DNA from: Arthrobacter woluwensis
GTDB lineage: Bacteria; Actinomycetota; Actinomycetes; Actinomycetales; Micrococcaceae
Direction of reading: 5' to 3'
Length of the DNA: 64,000 bases
Assembly: GCF_900105345.1 (NCBI RefSeq)
Contig: NZ_FNSN01000003.1
Location: forward strand, 2,728,001-2,792,000
Shown here one piece after another: positions 52,341-62,630 of this stretch. A model generated the notes under the pieces. It was not told the origin of the DNA. It searched no databases and worked only from the letters and a program-made list of their open reading frames with translations. Positions within the stretch are counted from its first letter, which is position 1; every line of letters starts with the position of its first letter. The position numbers and the translations under genes were made by a program.

Positions 52341-52982
52341 TTGGCACAGATACAGGAAGAGATCGACGTCAGAGCCCCGTTATGGCTCAGCTACGAGCAG
52401 TGGGCCGAGTTCGAGCTCTTCCCTCACTTCATGTCGCATGTGGTGTCCGTCGAGCGGCAGGACGACGCACCCGCCCTCCTCACCGCCGAGGTCGACGGGA
52501 CCCACCGCACGATCAAGACCACCATCGAAGAGCAGCGTCCCGACCGCCTCATCCGCTGGGACTGCAGCGACGGCCTCGAAAGCCACGGCCAGCTGCTCTT
52601 CGATTCCCTGGAACCTGAACTCACGCGGATCACCGTGGACGTCATCTGGGATCCCCGCGAGCCCTCGGAACACACCGTCTCCTTGTTCCGGTTGGAGCCG
52701 ACGAGTGTCCGCGAAGACCTCGAACGGTTCCGGGACTTCGTCGAAAGACGGCACGAGGAGCGGAAGAAGGCCCGGGCCCACCAGGACGACGCCCATCCGC
52801 TGACCGGTCCCCTGCTGCTGAAGGAGACGATGCGAGAACCGGCGCTCGTGGGAGAAGTGACCACGCGGCTCTCCGGCGACGATTTCCCGAAGGACCCGTC
52901 GGGGACGCTGCCGTACGGCGTGGGATTCGCGTCCCAGGACACGCCCGGAGAAGACCGACCCCAGATGTCCATCGTGCTCTGA
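52341..52982 (+). CDS. SRPBCC family protein, copy 2 with C-terminal extension
   Basis: 213 residues. LAQIQEEIDVRAPLWLSYEQWAEFELFPHFMSHVVSVERQDD parallels copy 1 at 47959 residue by residue. TTG 52341 is chosen: it aligns with the Met of copy 1 and lies 9 bases after AAGGAG, whereas the ATGs at 52332 and 52335 abut that ribosome site. After the helix-grip domain there is an extra about 60-residue tail (HPLTGPLLLKETMREPALVGEVTTRLSGDDFP...) not present in copy 1. Ligand unknown. Confidence 0.88.
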   Translation: MAQIQEEIDVRAPLWLSYEQWAEFELFPHFMSHVVSVERQDDAPALLTAEVDGTHRTIKTTIEEQRPDRLIRWDCSDGLESHGQLLFDSLEPELTRITVDVIWDPREPSEHTVSLFRLEPTSVREDLERFRDFVERRHEERKKARAHQDDAHPLTGPLLLKETMREPALVGEVTTRLSGDDFPKDPSGTLPYGVGFASQDTPGEDRPQMSIVL

Positions 52983-53078
52983 ACACTCTCTCTGAGCACA
53001 CTCCGACCGTCGGCTGACGGCCCAGGGTTCCTGGCGGGTCGCCCCGAGGTCGGGACCGTCCAGCCACGGGATACACGG

Positions 53079-53111
53079 AAGGGTGGCCGCACCTGAGGTG
53101 CGGCCACCCTT
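53079..53111. terminator. strong bidirectional terminator
   Basis: 15-bp stem AAGGGTGGCCGCACC/GGTGCGGCCACCCTT with a 3-base loop; followed by TCTTC on the plus strand. Confidence 0.8.
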
Positions 53112-53147
53112 CTTCGGTGACGCGGGCTGCGCGTCACGCGCGGGACG

Positions 53148-55493
<2,346 letters not shown>

Positions 55494-55507
<14 letters not shown>

Positions 55508-55543
55508 ATAGTGTATTTTTGCACCATTAGTTGCCTGGTGCAA
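55494..55543. promoter_or_regulatory. double operator of the tetR-DHA2 operon
   Basis: Two inverted repeats side by side: CACTAT-N7-ATAGTG (55495-55513) and TTGCACCA-N9-TGGTGCAA (55519-55543). The first spans the tetR start codon; the repeated unit GCAC/GTGC is shared. Autorepression is the likely purpose. Confidence 0.6.
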
Positions 55544-55596
55544 TCTTTTGTCCCTGAGGGGCTCGTCACACTCCCCGCACTCTCTTTGCGAACGAC

Positions 55597-55633
55597 GACG
55601 GCGCCGCTCACCTCAGGGGTGAGCGGCGCCGTC
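55597..55633. terminator. strong hairpin
   Basis: 16-bp perfect stem GACGGCGCCGCTCACC/GGTGAGCGGCGCCGTC with a 5-base loop, downstream of the VOC remnant on the minus strand. Confidence 0.75.
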
Positions 55634-55693
55634 GGGGGCTCGTCGGGATGTGGTGACTGGGCCGGCCGGTCGGCTTCGGTCAGTCAGCGCGGG

Positions 55694-55966
55694 TCATTCC
55701 GCCTGCCAGAGTTCGATCCTGTTGCCAGCGGGGTCGATGACCCACGCGAAACGGCCGACGCCCTCCATCTCCTGGACGTCGTCCACCACGTTCGCGCCTT
55801 TGTCCCGGAGCTGAGCGAGCATGGCGTCCAGGTCTCTGACCCGGAAGTTGAACATCACCTGCTGGGTCTGAGAGCCGAAGTAGTCCGTGTCGGCCGGGAA
55901 GGCGGCGAAGACGGTAGGGCCGGCTTCTGCGGGTCGTAGCGCACGATAGCCCCGGAATCAGAGCGA
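55694..55966 (-). pseudogene. VOC (glyoxalase-fold) gene remnant, 5'-truncated and frameshifted
   Basis: The minus strand encodes VFAAFPADTDYFGSQTQQVM followed by FNFRVRDLDAMLAQLRDKG, then NVVDDVQEMEGVGRFAWVIDPAGNRIELWQAE and a stop. This is the C-terminal part of a single-domain VOC protein. The preceding residues of that family (DSGAIVRYDPQKPAL) are found only in another frame, so about one base is missing near 55907-55915. Upstream of this the sequence runs straight into the hairpin next to the CAU tRNA gene, and the first about 40 residues of the domain are absent. No start codon or ribosome site is in place. A sequencing error could explain the frameshift but not the truncation. Confidence 0.75.
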
Positions 55967-55978
55967 TTCCGGGGCTAT
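55946..55978 (-). terminator. hairpin after the CAU tRNA gene
   Basis: 14-bp perfect stem ATAGCCCCGGAATC/GATTCCGGGGCTAT with a 5-base loop, 6 bases past the tRNA 3' end; no T-run. Confidence 0.65.
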
Positions 55979-55984
55979 GACACG

Positions 55985-56058
<74 letters not shown>

Positions 56059-56163
56059 TCGGGGCGCCGCCACCAGGTTCAAGACCCCGAAACGGCACCC
56101 GGACAGTCTACCCGGCGGCCGCCGTCGTACCTGTCATGGAGACGCCCCGAAGGGCGCGAAGTC

Positions 56164-57360
56164 TCAGACCTGGAGATCCTCGTACGCGGCGCCGCGGTAG
56201 ATGTCCTCGAAGGTCTTCAGCGTGTTCTCCAGGCTGTGCTTCTGGACCATCTCGTGGCTGGCGTCGCCCATGGCCTTGCGGGCCTCCTCCGGCTGGTCCA
56301 GGACTAGACGGATCTTCTCAGTCAGGTCGACCACGTTGTTCGGCTCGAACAGGTAGCCGTTGACGCCGTCGTCGGCCAGGTGCGGCAGCGCCATGGCGTT
56401 GGCCAGCACGACCGGCGTGGACGCGCTCATGGCCTCCAGCGTCACGAGGGACTGCAGCTCCGCCGTGCCCGGCATGCAGAACAGGTCGGCACGGATGTAG
56501 GCGCGGCGCAGTTCATCATCGGGCGCGAGGCCCAGGAACCGGACGCGGTCCCCCAGACCCAGGGAGGCCACGAGCTGCTCCAGAGCGGGACGGACCTCGC
56601 CGCCGCCCACGATCTCCAGGTGGGCGTTCAGCTCCTTCGGGAGCCGGGCGACCGCTTTGATCAGGACATCGATGTTCTTCTCTTCGGCCAGGCGGCCGGC
56701 GAACAGGATGGTGGGGTACAGGTTCTTCTCCACCACCTCGCCGGGCTGGAGCTCGTAGGCCGGCGTGTCGATGCCGTTGGAGAGCGGCAGCACCTGGTGC
56801 AGGAAGGCGTGCTGGTGCATGGCACGGGCGGCGAGCGGCGTGGGAGTGGTGACGACGTCGGCCTGGCCCATGACCTTGCCCATGTCCTTCCAGGAGATGC
56901 GGCCGATCCGGTCCTTCAGCCACTGCGGGAAGGGCAGGAACGGGTTCAGGTTCTCCGGCATGAAGTGGTTCGTGGCCACCACGCGGATGCCGCGCTTCAC
57001 GGCCTCGTACAGCACGTGCTCGCCGATCATGTAGTGGCTCTGGATGTGGACCACATCCGGCTGCACCTTGTCGAAGAGGAGCGCGATTTCCTTCTTGATC
57101 TCCCAGGGGAAGGTGATGCGGAAGGAATCGTGCGTGGGCACCGCGTGGGAGCGGATCCGGTGCACCGTTCCTTCCGGCCGGAATTCGGTGTAGCTCTTGC
57201 CCTTGTCCGCGCGGGCGGCCAGGACGTGCACCCGGTGTCCGCGAGCGGTCATGCCCTTGGCCAGACGGTAGCCGAACTGCGCGGCCCCGTTCACATGCGG
57301 CGGATAGGTGTCCGCGGCGATCAGAATGGTCAGGGGCTTACTGCCGTCGGTGGACGTCAT
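56164..57360 (-). CDS. GT4-family glycosyltransferase, probably lipid glycosylation
   Basis: 398-residue GT-B enzyme. The N-terminal domain has AADTYPPHVNGAAQFGYRLAKGMTARGHRVHVLAAR, HIQSHYMIGEHVLYEAVKRGIRVVATNHFMPENLNPF and SNGIDTPAYEL. The C-terminal nucleotide-sugar domain has ILFAGRLAEEKNIDVLIKAV and the EX7E element in PGTAELQSLVTLEAMSA. The HFMPEN stretch is typical of diacylglycerol glycosyl/mannosyltransferases (MgtA-like). It is third in a row with a DMT transporter and a CDP-alcohol phosphatidyltransferase, which supports a role in membrane lipid glycosylation. AGGAGA is 10 bases before the ATG. Donor and acceptor are unknown. Confidence 0.88.
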   Translation of the reverse strand: MTSTDGSKPLTILIAADTYPPHVNGAAQFGYRLAKGMTARGHRVHVLAARADKGKSYTEFRPEGTVHRIRSHAVPTHDSFRITFPWEIKKEIALLFDKVQPDVVHIQSHYMIGEHVLYEAVKRGIRVVATNHFMPENLNPFLPFPQWLKDRIGRISWKDMGKVMGQADVVTTPTPLAARAMHQHAFLHQVLPLSNGIDTPAYELQPGEVVEKNLYPTILFAGRLAEEKNIDVLIKAVARLPKELNAHLEIVGGGEVRPALEQLVASLGLGDRVRFLGLAPDDELRRAYIRADLFCMPGTAELQSLVTLEAMSASTPVVLANAMALPHLADDGVNGYLFEPNNVVDLTEKIRLVLDQPEEARKAMGDASHEMVQKHSLENTLKTFEDIYRGAAYEDLQV

Positions 57361-57402
57361 GGGTGAGGTTCTCCTGGCGTTGGTGGGTCGCGGGCTGTGG
57401 CC

Positions 57403-58311
57403 CTAGGCCGATTTACCGGCCGATTTCCGTGCAGCTTCCTTCTTGCGCTTGGTCACCTCGGGATGGTGACGGGACAAGGCGATCACCCCAACGATAGCAA
57501 GGCATGCCGCTGCGATCATGGATATCCCGATCACCGGCTGCACATCGGGACGCAGCTCACCGAGGATGGTGACGCCGATCGCAATGCCCACGATCGGATC
57601 GATCACGGTCAGCCCCGCGATCACCAGATCCGGAGGTCCACCGGAGTACGCGCTCTGCACGAACCACGAACCGAGGCCACCCGCCGCCGCGATCGCCACG
57701 ACCGTGTACCACGGCACATTGAGCAGGAACTGGCCGTTCGGGTCCAGCAGGTGGCGGCCGATGATGCGGGTCAGGACCGCCACGAAACCGAACAGCACCC
57801 CGGCGCCGAGAATGTAGACGAAAGCGTTCAGACGGTGCCGGAAGCCCACGGCCAGGGAGCCGAACACCCCCACCGCCAGGACCAGCAGCAGCACCACGGC
57901 CAGTTCATCCGACGCCGCCACATGGTGGTTCTCCTGCGTGGCGTTGACCGCCAGCAGCACGAAGAGCGCGGAACCGGTGACGCAGGCCGAGATCGCCACC
58001 ACGGTGGCGCGGTTGATCTTGAGGCCTTGGTCCTTGGAATTCACCACGGTGGTGATCACCAGCGCGATCGCGCCGATCGGCTGGATCACGGTGAGCGGCG
58101 CCGAGATCAGCGCGATGCAGTTCATGATCATGCCGCCGGCGAGCAGGGCGAGACCCAGGAGCCAGCGGGGATTGCGGAGCAGGCGGACGAAGCTGCTGGA
58201 GCCGAGGGCCAGACCACCGGTGTCCGCCTTGACGGCACTCCCCTGCCGCTGGGCGCCGATCGCCAGGCAGAACGCCCCGAGGATCGCCAGGATGACAGCG
58301 AACCAGATCAC
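57403..58311 (-). CDS. DMT-superfamily membrane transporter
   Basis: 302 residues, about nine to ten helices. The start IWFAVILAILGAFCLAIGAQRQGSAVK and ISAPLTVIQPIGAIALVITTVVNSK resemble NIPA/EamA-like DMT proteins. The second half repeats the fold (FVYILGAGVLFGFVAVLTRII, VIDPIVGIAIGVTILGE). The C-terminus is Lys/Arg-rich. Its ATG overlaps the upstream gene's stop (ATGA). It may flip a lipid-linked or small substrate for the neighbouring glycosyltransferase; that is only a guess. Confidence 0.85.
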   Translation of the reverse strand: MIWFAVILAILGAFCLAIGAQRQGSAVKADTGGLALGSSSFVRLLRNPRWLLGLALLAGGMIMNCIALISAPLTVIQPIGAIALVITTVVNSKDQGLKINRATVVAISACVTGSALFVLLAVNATQENHHVAASDELAVVLLLVLAVGVFGSLAVGFRHRLNAFVYILGAGVLFGFVAVLTRIIGRHLLDPNGQFLLNVPWYTVVAIAAAGGLGSWFVQSAYSGGPPDLVIAGLTVIDPIVGIAIGVTILGELRPDVQPVIGISMIAAACLAIVGVIALSRHHPEVTKRKKEAARKSAGKSA

Positions 58312-59030
58312 CGGCCCTCACCGTCCTTCTCCCCCGTCTCAGGGCGCCCGACGACGCCGCTCCGCCCGCCGTCGTCGACGCCGGTTGCCGTGGTGTTCGA
58401 GTCCGTCCCCTCCCGGTGACCTGCGACGCGCGCCTCCCGCACCGGACGGCCCTTGCGGATGATCGCGGCGAAGTAGCCCGTGGCCGCGATCCAGTGACCC
58501 ACCAGCCCGAGGCCGAGGAGCACCCAGGCCGTGATGGCCAAGGGCCGCCCGCCGGCGAACTCTGAGAGCACGAGCAGCGGGGTTCCAAGGAGGAGCAGCG
58601 CCGTCCGGACCTTGCCGACGACGCTGACGGGAAGATCGGGATGGCTGCGGAAGTACAGCAGGGACGCCGTGCCGAGGATCAGATCCGGGACCAGCAGGGC
58701 GGCCAGGTACCACCAGGTCACGACGCCGGCCAGGACCAGGGTCACGGCCACGGCGATCAGCGCGAGGCGGTCGGCGGCGGGATCGAGGATGCGGCCGAGC
58801 TTGGAGGTCTGGTCGAAGCGACGGGCCACATAGCCGTCCACCCAGTCGGTGGACCCCATGACGGCGAGGACAGCGACGGCCCAGCCGTACTCGTGAACCC
58901 CCAGGACGAGCCACATGAACAGCGGGACGCCGAGGAACCGGATCACCGTGAGGACGTTGGGCACCGTGAGGATGCGGTCATGGTCGACTTGCGGCACGCC
59001 AGGGCGTGCGCCAGCGCCGATGAGCTTCAT
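58308..59030 (-). CDS. CDP-alcohol phosphatidyltransferase
   Basis: 240 residues. The family signature D-G-x2-A-R-x8-G-x3-D-x3-D is present as DWVDGYVARRFDQTSKLGRILDPAADR (about residues 62-88), with about six membrane helices. LTVPNVLTVIRFLGVPLFMWL precedes it, as in PgsA/phosphatidylglycerophosphate or cardiolipin synthases. A hydrophilic tail of about 40 residues (Gly/Asp/Arg-rich) follows the last helix. The exact acceptor alcohol (glycerol phosphate, inositol phosphate, phosphatidylglycerol) is not decidable. Confidence 0.92.
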   Translation of the reverse strand: MKLIGAGARPGVPQVDHDRILTVPNVLTVIRFLGVPLFMWLVLGVHEYGWAVAVLAVMGSTDWVDGYVARRFDQTSKLGRILDPAADRLALIAVAVTLVLAGVVTWWYLAALLVPDLILGTASLLYFRSHPDLPVSVVGKVRTALLLLGTPLLVLSEFAGGRPLAITAWVLLGLGLVGHWIAATGYFAAIIRKGRPVREARVAGHREGTDSNTTATGVDDGGRSGVVGRPETGEKDGEGR

Positions 59031-59087
59031 CCTCCCCCTTCCTCCGTGCGAATCCGTCGAACCAGCCCGGCTCCGGCCGGGACAGCG

Positions 59088-59933
59088 TCAGGACTTGATG
59101 AGCTTGCGCAGGAGGACCACGAAAGCGGTTCCGGCGGCCACCGCGACGGCGATCGGCTTCCAGCGCTGCGTCAGCTCGCCGGCGATGCCGTTGTCTCCAC
59201 CCGTCGCGCCGGCGAAACGCTGCTGCGCGGACTCGCGGACCGACTCGGCACGTTCCCTGACCTCGGACACGAGGCCCTGGGCCTGGGTCTTGACGTCGAG
59301 CTGAACGCCCAGGTCGTCGCGGATGCCGGTCAGGTGGGCACGGCGCTCGTCCAGTCGCGCCATGATCTGCTGCTGCGTGGGAGCGGGACCTTCCTCGGCG
59401 AGCTTCTGCTTCGCCTTGGCCTCCGCCTCTTCGCGGGCCTTCGCCTTGGCTTCCGCCTTCGCCTCGGCAGCGGCCTTCGCGGCGGGCGACTCCGGGTCGA
59501 GGATGCTCGCGTCGAACGCGCTGCCTTCCTTGACGATGCCGAGATCGTGCTTGAAGCCGCGGATCGCCTCGGCGGGCAGCAGTGGCATGGCCGACTTGAG
59601 CTTGAGGAACCCGAACAGACCACCGATGCTGGCGATGATCAGGAACGCGGCGGAGACGATGAGAGCCGAGAGCCAGGCCGGCATGACCGTGGCCAGACCC
59701 ATGATGGCGGCGACCACCAGCGCGATCACGAGCAGGCCCACGAAGACGAGGGCCGCGACGAATCCGGCGGAGGCGATCCCTACCTTGACGCCCTTGTCCT
59801 TGAGTTCCAGCTGAGCGAGGGTGATCTCGTCCTGGATCTGGCGGGGCAGCAGTTGGGCCGCACTCCGGGCCGTGGCCGGAAGCGCCTTGAGGCTTGTCTG
59901 GGGCCGTACGGTGCTCGCATGGCGTCCGCTCAT
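59088..59933 (-). CDS. membrane protein: phage-holin-like DUF1469 fused to DUF3618-like region
   Basis: 281 residues. The N-terminal part (RSAAQLLPRQIQDEITLAQLELKDKGVKVGIASAGFVAALVFVGLLVIALVVAAIMGL, then a second hydrophobic pair) is the actinobacterial holin-E/DUF1469 type. Residues about 150-190 form a charged Ala/Lys/Glu coiled coil. IMARLDERRAHLTGIRDDLGVQLDVKTQAQGLVSEVRERAESV resembles DUF3618, and a last helix (PIAVAVAAGTAFVVLLRKLI) ends the protein. The two families are commonly separate adjacent genes; here they are one chain. Not a phage lysis gene by context. Confidence 0.82.
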   Translation of the reverse strand: MSGRHASTVRPQTSLKALPATARSAAQLLPRQIQDEITLAQLELKDKGVKVGIASAGFVAALVFVGLLVIALVVAAIMGLATVMPAWLSALIVSAAFLIIASIGGLFGFLKLKSAMPLLPAEAIRGFKHDLGIVKEGSAFDASILDPESPAAKAAAEAKAEAKAKAREEAEAKAKQKLAEEGPAPTQQQIMARLDERRAHLTGIRDDLGVQLDVKTQAQGLVSEVRERAESVRESAQQRFAGATGGDNGIAGELTQRWKPIAVAVAAGTAFVVLLRKLIKS

Positions 59934-60137
59934 CAGTTTCGCCTCACATCGACTCGACGGATAGAAAAGGCCGTGACCAGGGCCACGGTGGCGGCAGGCC
60001 GACCCCTGGAGGACAGCCCCGCCTTGGACAAAACTATCATTGCGCCACGGTCGTGGAGGTTCCGCCGTCGCCATGTTCATGTGCGTTCACCTGCATCGAG
60101 TGGTCCCCGCGCCCCTTCCCGGGGCAGAGGAGCCGCT

Positions 60138-60143
60138 TAAGAT
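60138..60143 (+). promoter_or_regulatory. -10 box TAAGAT, leaderless start
   Basis: TAAGAT is followed by seven bases and the GTG at 60151. Confidence 0.5.
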
Positions 60144-60150
60144 AGTGGAG

Positions 60151-61377
60151 GTGACCACCCCCACCCTTTCCCTTGGCTCCGCCATGTCCCGGCGTCAGAA
60201 GATCACCTATGTCCTGATTCTCGGCGCCCTGACCGCGCTGGGTCCCTTCACCATCGATCTATACCTGCCGGCGTTCCCCGCGATCGAACGGGACCTCGGC
60301 GTGAGCCAGGCGGCCGTGCAGCTCACCCTGACGGGCACCACCGTGGGCTTCGCGCTGGGTCAGCTGCTGGTGGGCCCGCTGAGCGACAAGGTGGGGCGGC
60401 GGGTGCCGCTCCTCTGCGCCACCGCGCTCCACATCCTGGCCTCGATCGGGGCGTCGTTCTCGCACGACATCGTGCCGCTGGGCATCTTCCGCGTCCTCAT
60501 GGGCATCGGCGCGGCCGGCGGCGGCGTGGTCTCCATGGCGATGGTCCGCGACCTCTTTGCGGGGTACTCGATGGTGCGGATGTTCGCCGCCATGTCCCTG
60601 GTCAACGGCCTGGCGCCCATCCTGGCTCCGGTGATCGGCTCCCAGCTGCTCCTCATCACCCCGTGGCCTGGCATCTTCCTCTTCCTGGCCGGCTACGGCG
60701 CGCTCGTCATCCTGGGCTGCCTGTTCCTGGTCCGCGAGACGCTTCCGGTGGAGCGCCGCCGCGTTTCCGGCACGAGCGTGCTGAGCCATTACCGGGTGCT
60801 GTTCACGGACCGGATCTTCGTGGGCGTGCTCATCATGGCCGGCATGAATTTCGCGGGCCTGTTCTCCTACCTTTCGGCCTCTCCGTTCCTGTTCGAACGG
60901 CTCTACGGCTTCACCCCGCAGCAGTACGGTTACCTGTTCGGCATCAATTCGCTGGGCATCGTCGCCGGGGTGCAGATCAGCTCGCGGCTGATCAAGAAGG
61001 TCGGCCCCCAATGGATCCTGGCCTTCGCGACGGTGGGTCAGATCGTCTCCGCCCTGCTGATCATCGTGGCGGACGCCTCCCATGCCGGGCTCCTCGGCCT
61101 GGCGATCCCCCTGTGGTTCTACATCATGTGCACTGGCTTCTGCTTCCCGTGCGTCCAGGTGCTCGGCCTGGCCAGCCACGGTGACCGCGCGGGCACGGCG
61201 GCCTCCTTGCTGGGCGCGAGCACCTTCCTCACGGCGGGGCTCCTCTCCCCCGTGGTCGGGCTGCTCGGCACCGACTCGGCCGTGCCGATGGCCGCGATCA
61301 TGATCGCCTGCATCGGCGTCGGAATCCTGAGCCTGTGGCTCATCATCCGGCCCCGCTCGGTGCCCGCGATCGCCTAG
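60151..61377 (+). CDS. Bcr/CflA-type MFS multidrug exporter
   Basis: 408 residues, 12 helices. ILGALTALGPFTIDLYLPAFPAIERDLGVSQAAVQLTLTGTTVGFALGQLLVGPLSDKVGRRVPLLCATALHILAS is the complete Bcr/CflA N-terminal pattern with motif A (GPLSDKVGRR). IFRVLMGIGAAGGGVVSMAMVRD is its helix-4 signature. GTG 60151 is taken as start because of the -10 box 7 bases upstream; ATG 60184 is the alternative and the open frame extends further upstream without signals. Exports drugs or small metabolites by proton antiport. Confidence 0.92.
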   Translation: MTTPTLSLGSAMSRRQKITYVLILGALTALGPFTIDLYLPAFPAIERDLGVSQAAVQLTLTGTTVGFALGQLLVGPLSDKVGRRVPLLCATALHILASIGASFSHDIVPLGIFRVLMGIGAAGGGVVSMAMVRDLFAGYSMVRMFAAMSLVNGLAPILAPVIGSQLLLITPWPGIFLFLAGYGALVILGCLFLVRETLPVERRRVSGTSVLSHYRVLFTDRIFVGVLIMAGMNFAGLFSYLSASPFLFERLYGFTPQQYGYLFGINSLGIVAGVQISSRLIKKVGPQWILAFATVGQIVSALLIIVADASHAGLLGLAIPLWFYIMCTGFCFPCVQVLGLASHGDRAGTAASLLGASTFLTAGLLSPVVGLLGTDSAVPMAAIMIACIGVGILSLWLIIRPRSVPAIA

Positions 61378-61380
61378 GCT
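61375..61380 (+). promoter_or_regulatory. -10 box TAGGCT, leaderless start
   Basis: TAGGCT overlaps the stop codon of the MFS gene and is six bases from the GTG at 61387. Confidence 0.5.
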
Positions 61381-61386
61381 GGCCAC

Positions 61387-61704
61387 GTGACCCACGACGA
61401 CGCCCCGCGCCCACGCCGCACCTCCTCCCTCCGCGGGGCGAGGGAGCGCGCACAGGCCCTGCGGGCGTCCGGCGCCCGGGTGGCGGCCCCCTGGCGTCGC
61501 GGCCCGTCGGATCCCCGTGCCGGGAAGAAGGCGCACCGCAACGGGCGAGGCCTCTTCGTGGGCGCCGTGATCGGCGGCGTGCTGGGCTACTTCGCGGGCC
61601 GCGCGATCGGGCAGGGCGCCCTGGGGATCGTGTTCGGGGCCCTGATCGGGGCCGCGGTGCTCTACCGGCTCAACCCCGGTCCGTGGGGCCGGAACCGGAA
61701 GTAG
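61387..61704 (+). CDS. small membrane protein of unknown function
   Basis: 105 residues. The N-terminal 55 residues are Arg/Ala-rich and basic. They are followed by a glycine-zipper-like hydrophobic hairpin (GLFVGAVIGGVLGYFAGRAIGQGALGIVFGALIGAAVLYRL). GTG start after a -10 box, 9 bases downstream of the MFS gene. I do not recognise a family. Confidence 0.65.
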   Translation: MTHDDAPRPRRTSSLRGARERAQALRASGARVAAPWRRGPSDPRAGKKAHRNGRGLFVGAVIGGVLGYFAGRAIGQGALGIVFGALIGAAVLYRLNPGPWGRNRK

Positions 61705-61783
61705 GCCCGGGCCGAGCCTCCTCGGGCTCACCCGAGCGCCCTGCGGCCATCCCGCGCCGGAGCCGGCGTGACAGGATGGCGGC

Positions 61784-62347
61784 ATGATTCTTCCCCCTCC
61801 GACCCTCGACACCACCCGGCTGCGCCTGCGGCCGTTCACCGAGGCCGACGGCGACGACCTCTACGCCCTGAACAGCGACGCCGAGGTGCTGCGGTACTGG
61901 GACTCGCCGCCCTGGACGGAACGCTCCGCCGTCGAGCGTTTCCTGGCGGGGAACCGGCGCATGGCCGAGGAGGGCACCGGCGTCCGGCTGGTCATCGAGC
62001 GACGGTCTGATCAGGCGTTCCTCGGCTGGATCACCTTCAACAGCTGGAACCCGGATTTCCGGAGCGCGTCCCTCGGATACTGCCTCCGGCAGTCCGCCTG
62101 GGGCCAGGGCCACGCGACCGAAGCCGCCGGGGCGCTGCTGCAGTGGGCGTTCGGCGCCCTGGACCTCAACCGGGTGCAGGCCGAAGCCGACACCCGCAAT
62201 GCGCCCTCCGCCCGGGTGCTCGAGAAGCTCGGTTTCGTCCTGGAAGGGACGCTGCGCGAGGACTGCATCGTGAACGGCGTTGTCTCCGACTCGTGGGTCT
62301 ACGGGCTGCTGCGCCGCGACTGGGCGGCCCTGCACCTCGTTCACTGA
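61784..62347 (+). CDS. GNAT acetyltransferase, RimJ/RimL type
   Basis: 187 residues. TTRLRLRPFTEADGDDLYALNSDAEVLRYWDSPPWT, SLGYCLRQSAWGQGHATEAAGALLQWAF (acetyl-CoA loop Q-x-x-x-G-x-G/A) and RVQAEADTRNAPSARVLEKLGFVLEGTLRED are the RimJ/RimL acetyltransferase pattern. The ATG lies six bases after CAGGAT, a possible -10 for a leaderless message. Substrates of such enzymes include protein N-termini, antibiotics and small amines; here unknown. Confidence 0.93.
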   Translation: MILPPPTLDTTRLRLRPFTEADGDDLYALNSDAEVLRYWDSPPWTERSAVERFLAGNRRMAEEGTGVRLVIERRSDQAFLGWITFNSWNPDFRSASLGYCLRQSAWGQGHATEAAGALLQWAFGALDLNRVQAEADTRNAPSARVLEKLGFVLEGTLREDCIVNGVVSDSWVYGLLRRDWAALHLVH

Positions 62348-62421
62348 CACCTCGTCCGCTGACCGCCGTCGCGCGACAGGGCACGGAGCTCGGACACGGC
62401 GCTCGGACACAGAAGCCGGGC

Positions 62422-62468
62422 AAAGAAAAACCCCGGGTCAGCGGCCGTTTCAGGCCGCCCACCCGGGG
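62422..62468 (-). terminator. strong intrinsic terminator of tRNA-Asn
   Basis: Nested stem CCCCGGGT...ACCCGGGG with inner GCGGCC-N6-GGCCGC (62431-62468), followed on the minus strand by TTTTTCTTT. It directly follows the minus-strand tRNA gene. Confidence 0.88.
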
Positions 62469-62474
62469 CGGAAG

Positions 62475-62547
62475 CTCCTCCTGCTGGACTTGAACCAGCA
62501 ACCCTTCGATTAACAGTCGAATGCTCTGCCAATTGAGCTAAGGAGGA
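62475..62547 (-). tRNA. tRNA-Asn (anticodon GTT)
   Basis: 73-base cloverleaf on the minus strand: acceptor TCCTCCT/AGGAGGA, D arm GCTC...GAGC, anticodon loop CTGTTAA, T arm GCTGG-TTCAAGT-CCAGC and discriminator G. CCA not encoded. Confidence 0.96.
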
Positions 62548-62630
62548 TCGAAGCGAGTAAGACGTTACCAGAGGCGGGGCCCGAACATGAAATCGAGCCC
62601 CGCTCGCCGCCCCGTTTCAGGGACGCCGGC

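Noticed and set aside
59088-59933. possible prophage remnant because of the holin-like protein
   Set aside because: No lysin, integrase or structural genes are near; this holin-E/DUF1469 family is chromosomal in actinobacteria.
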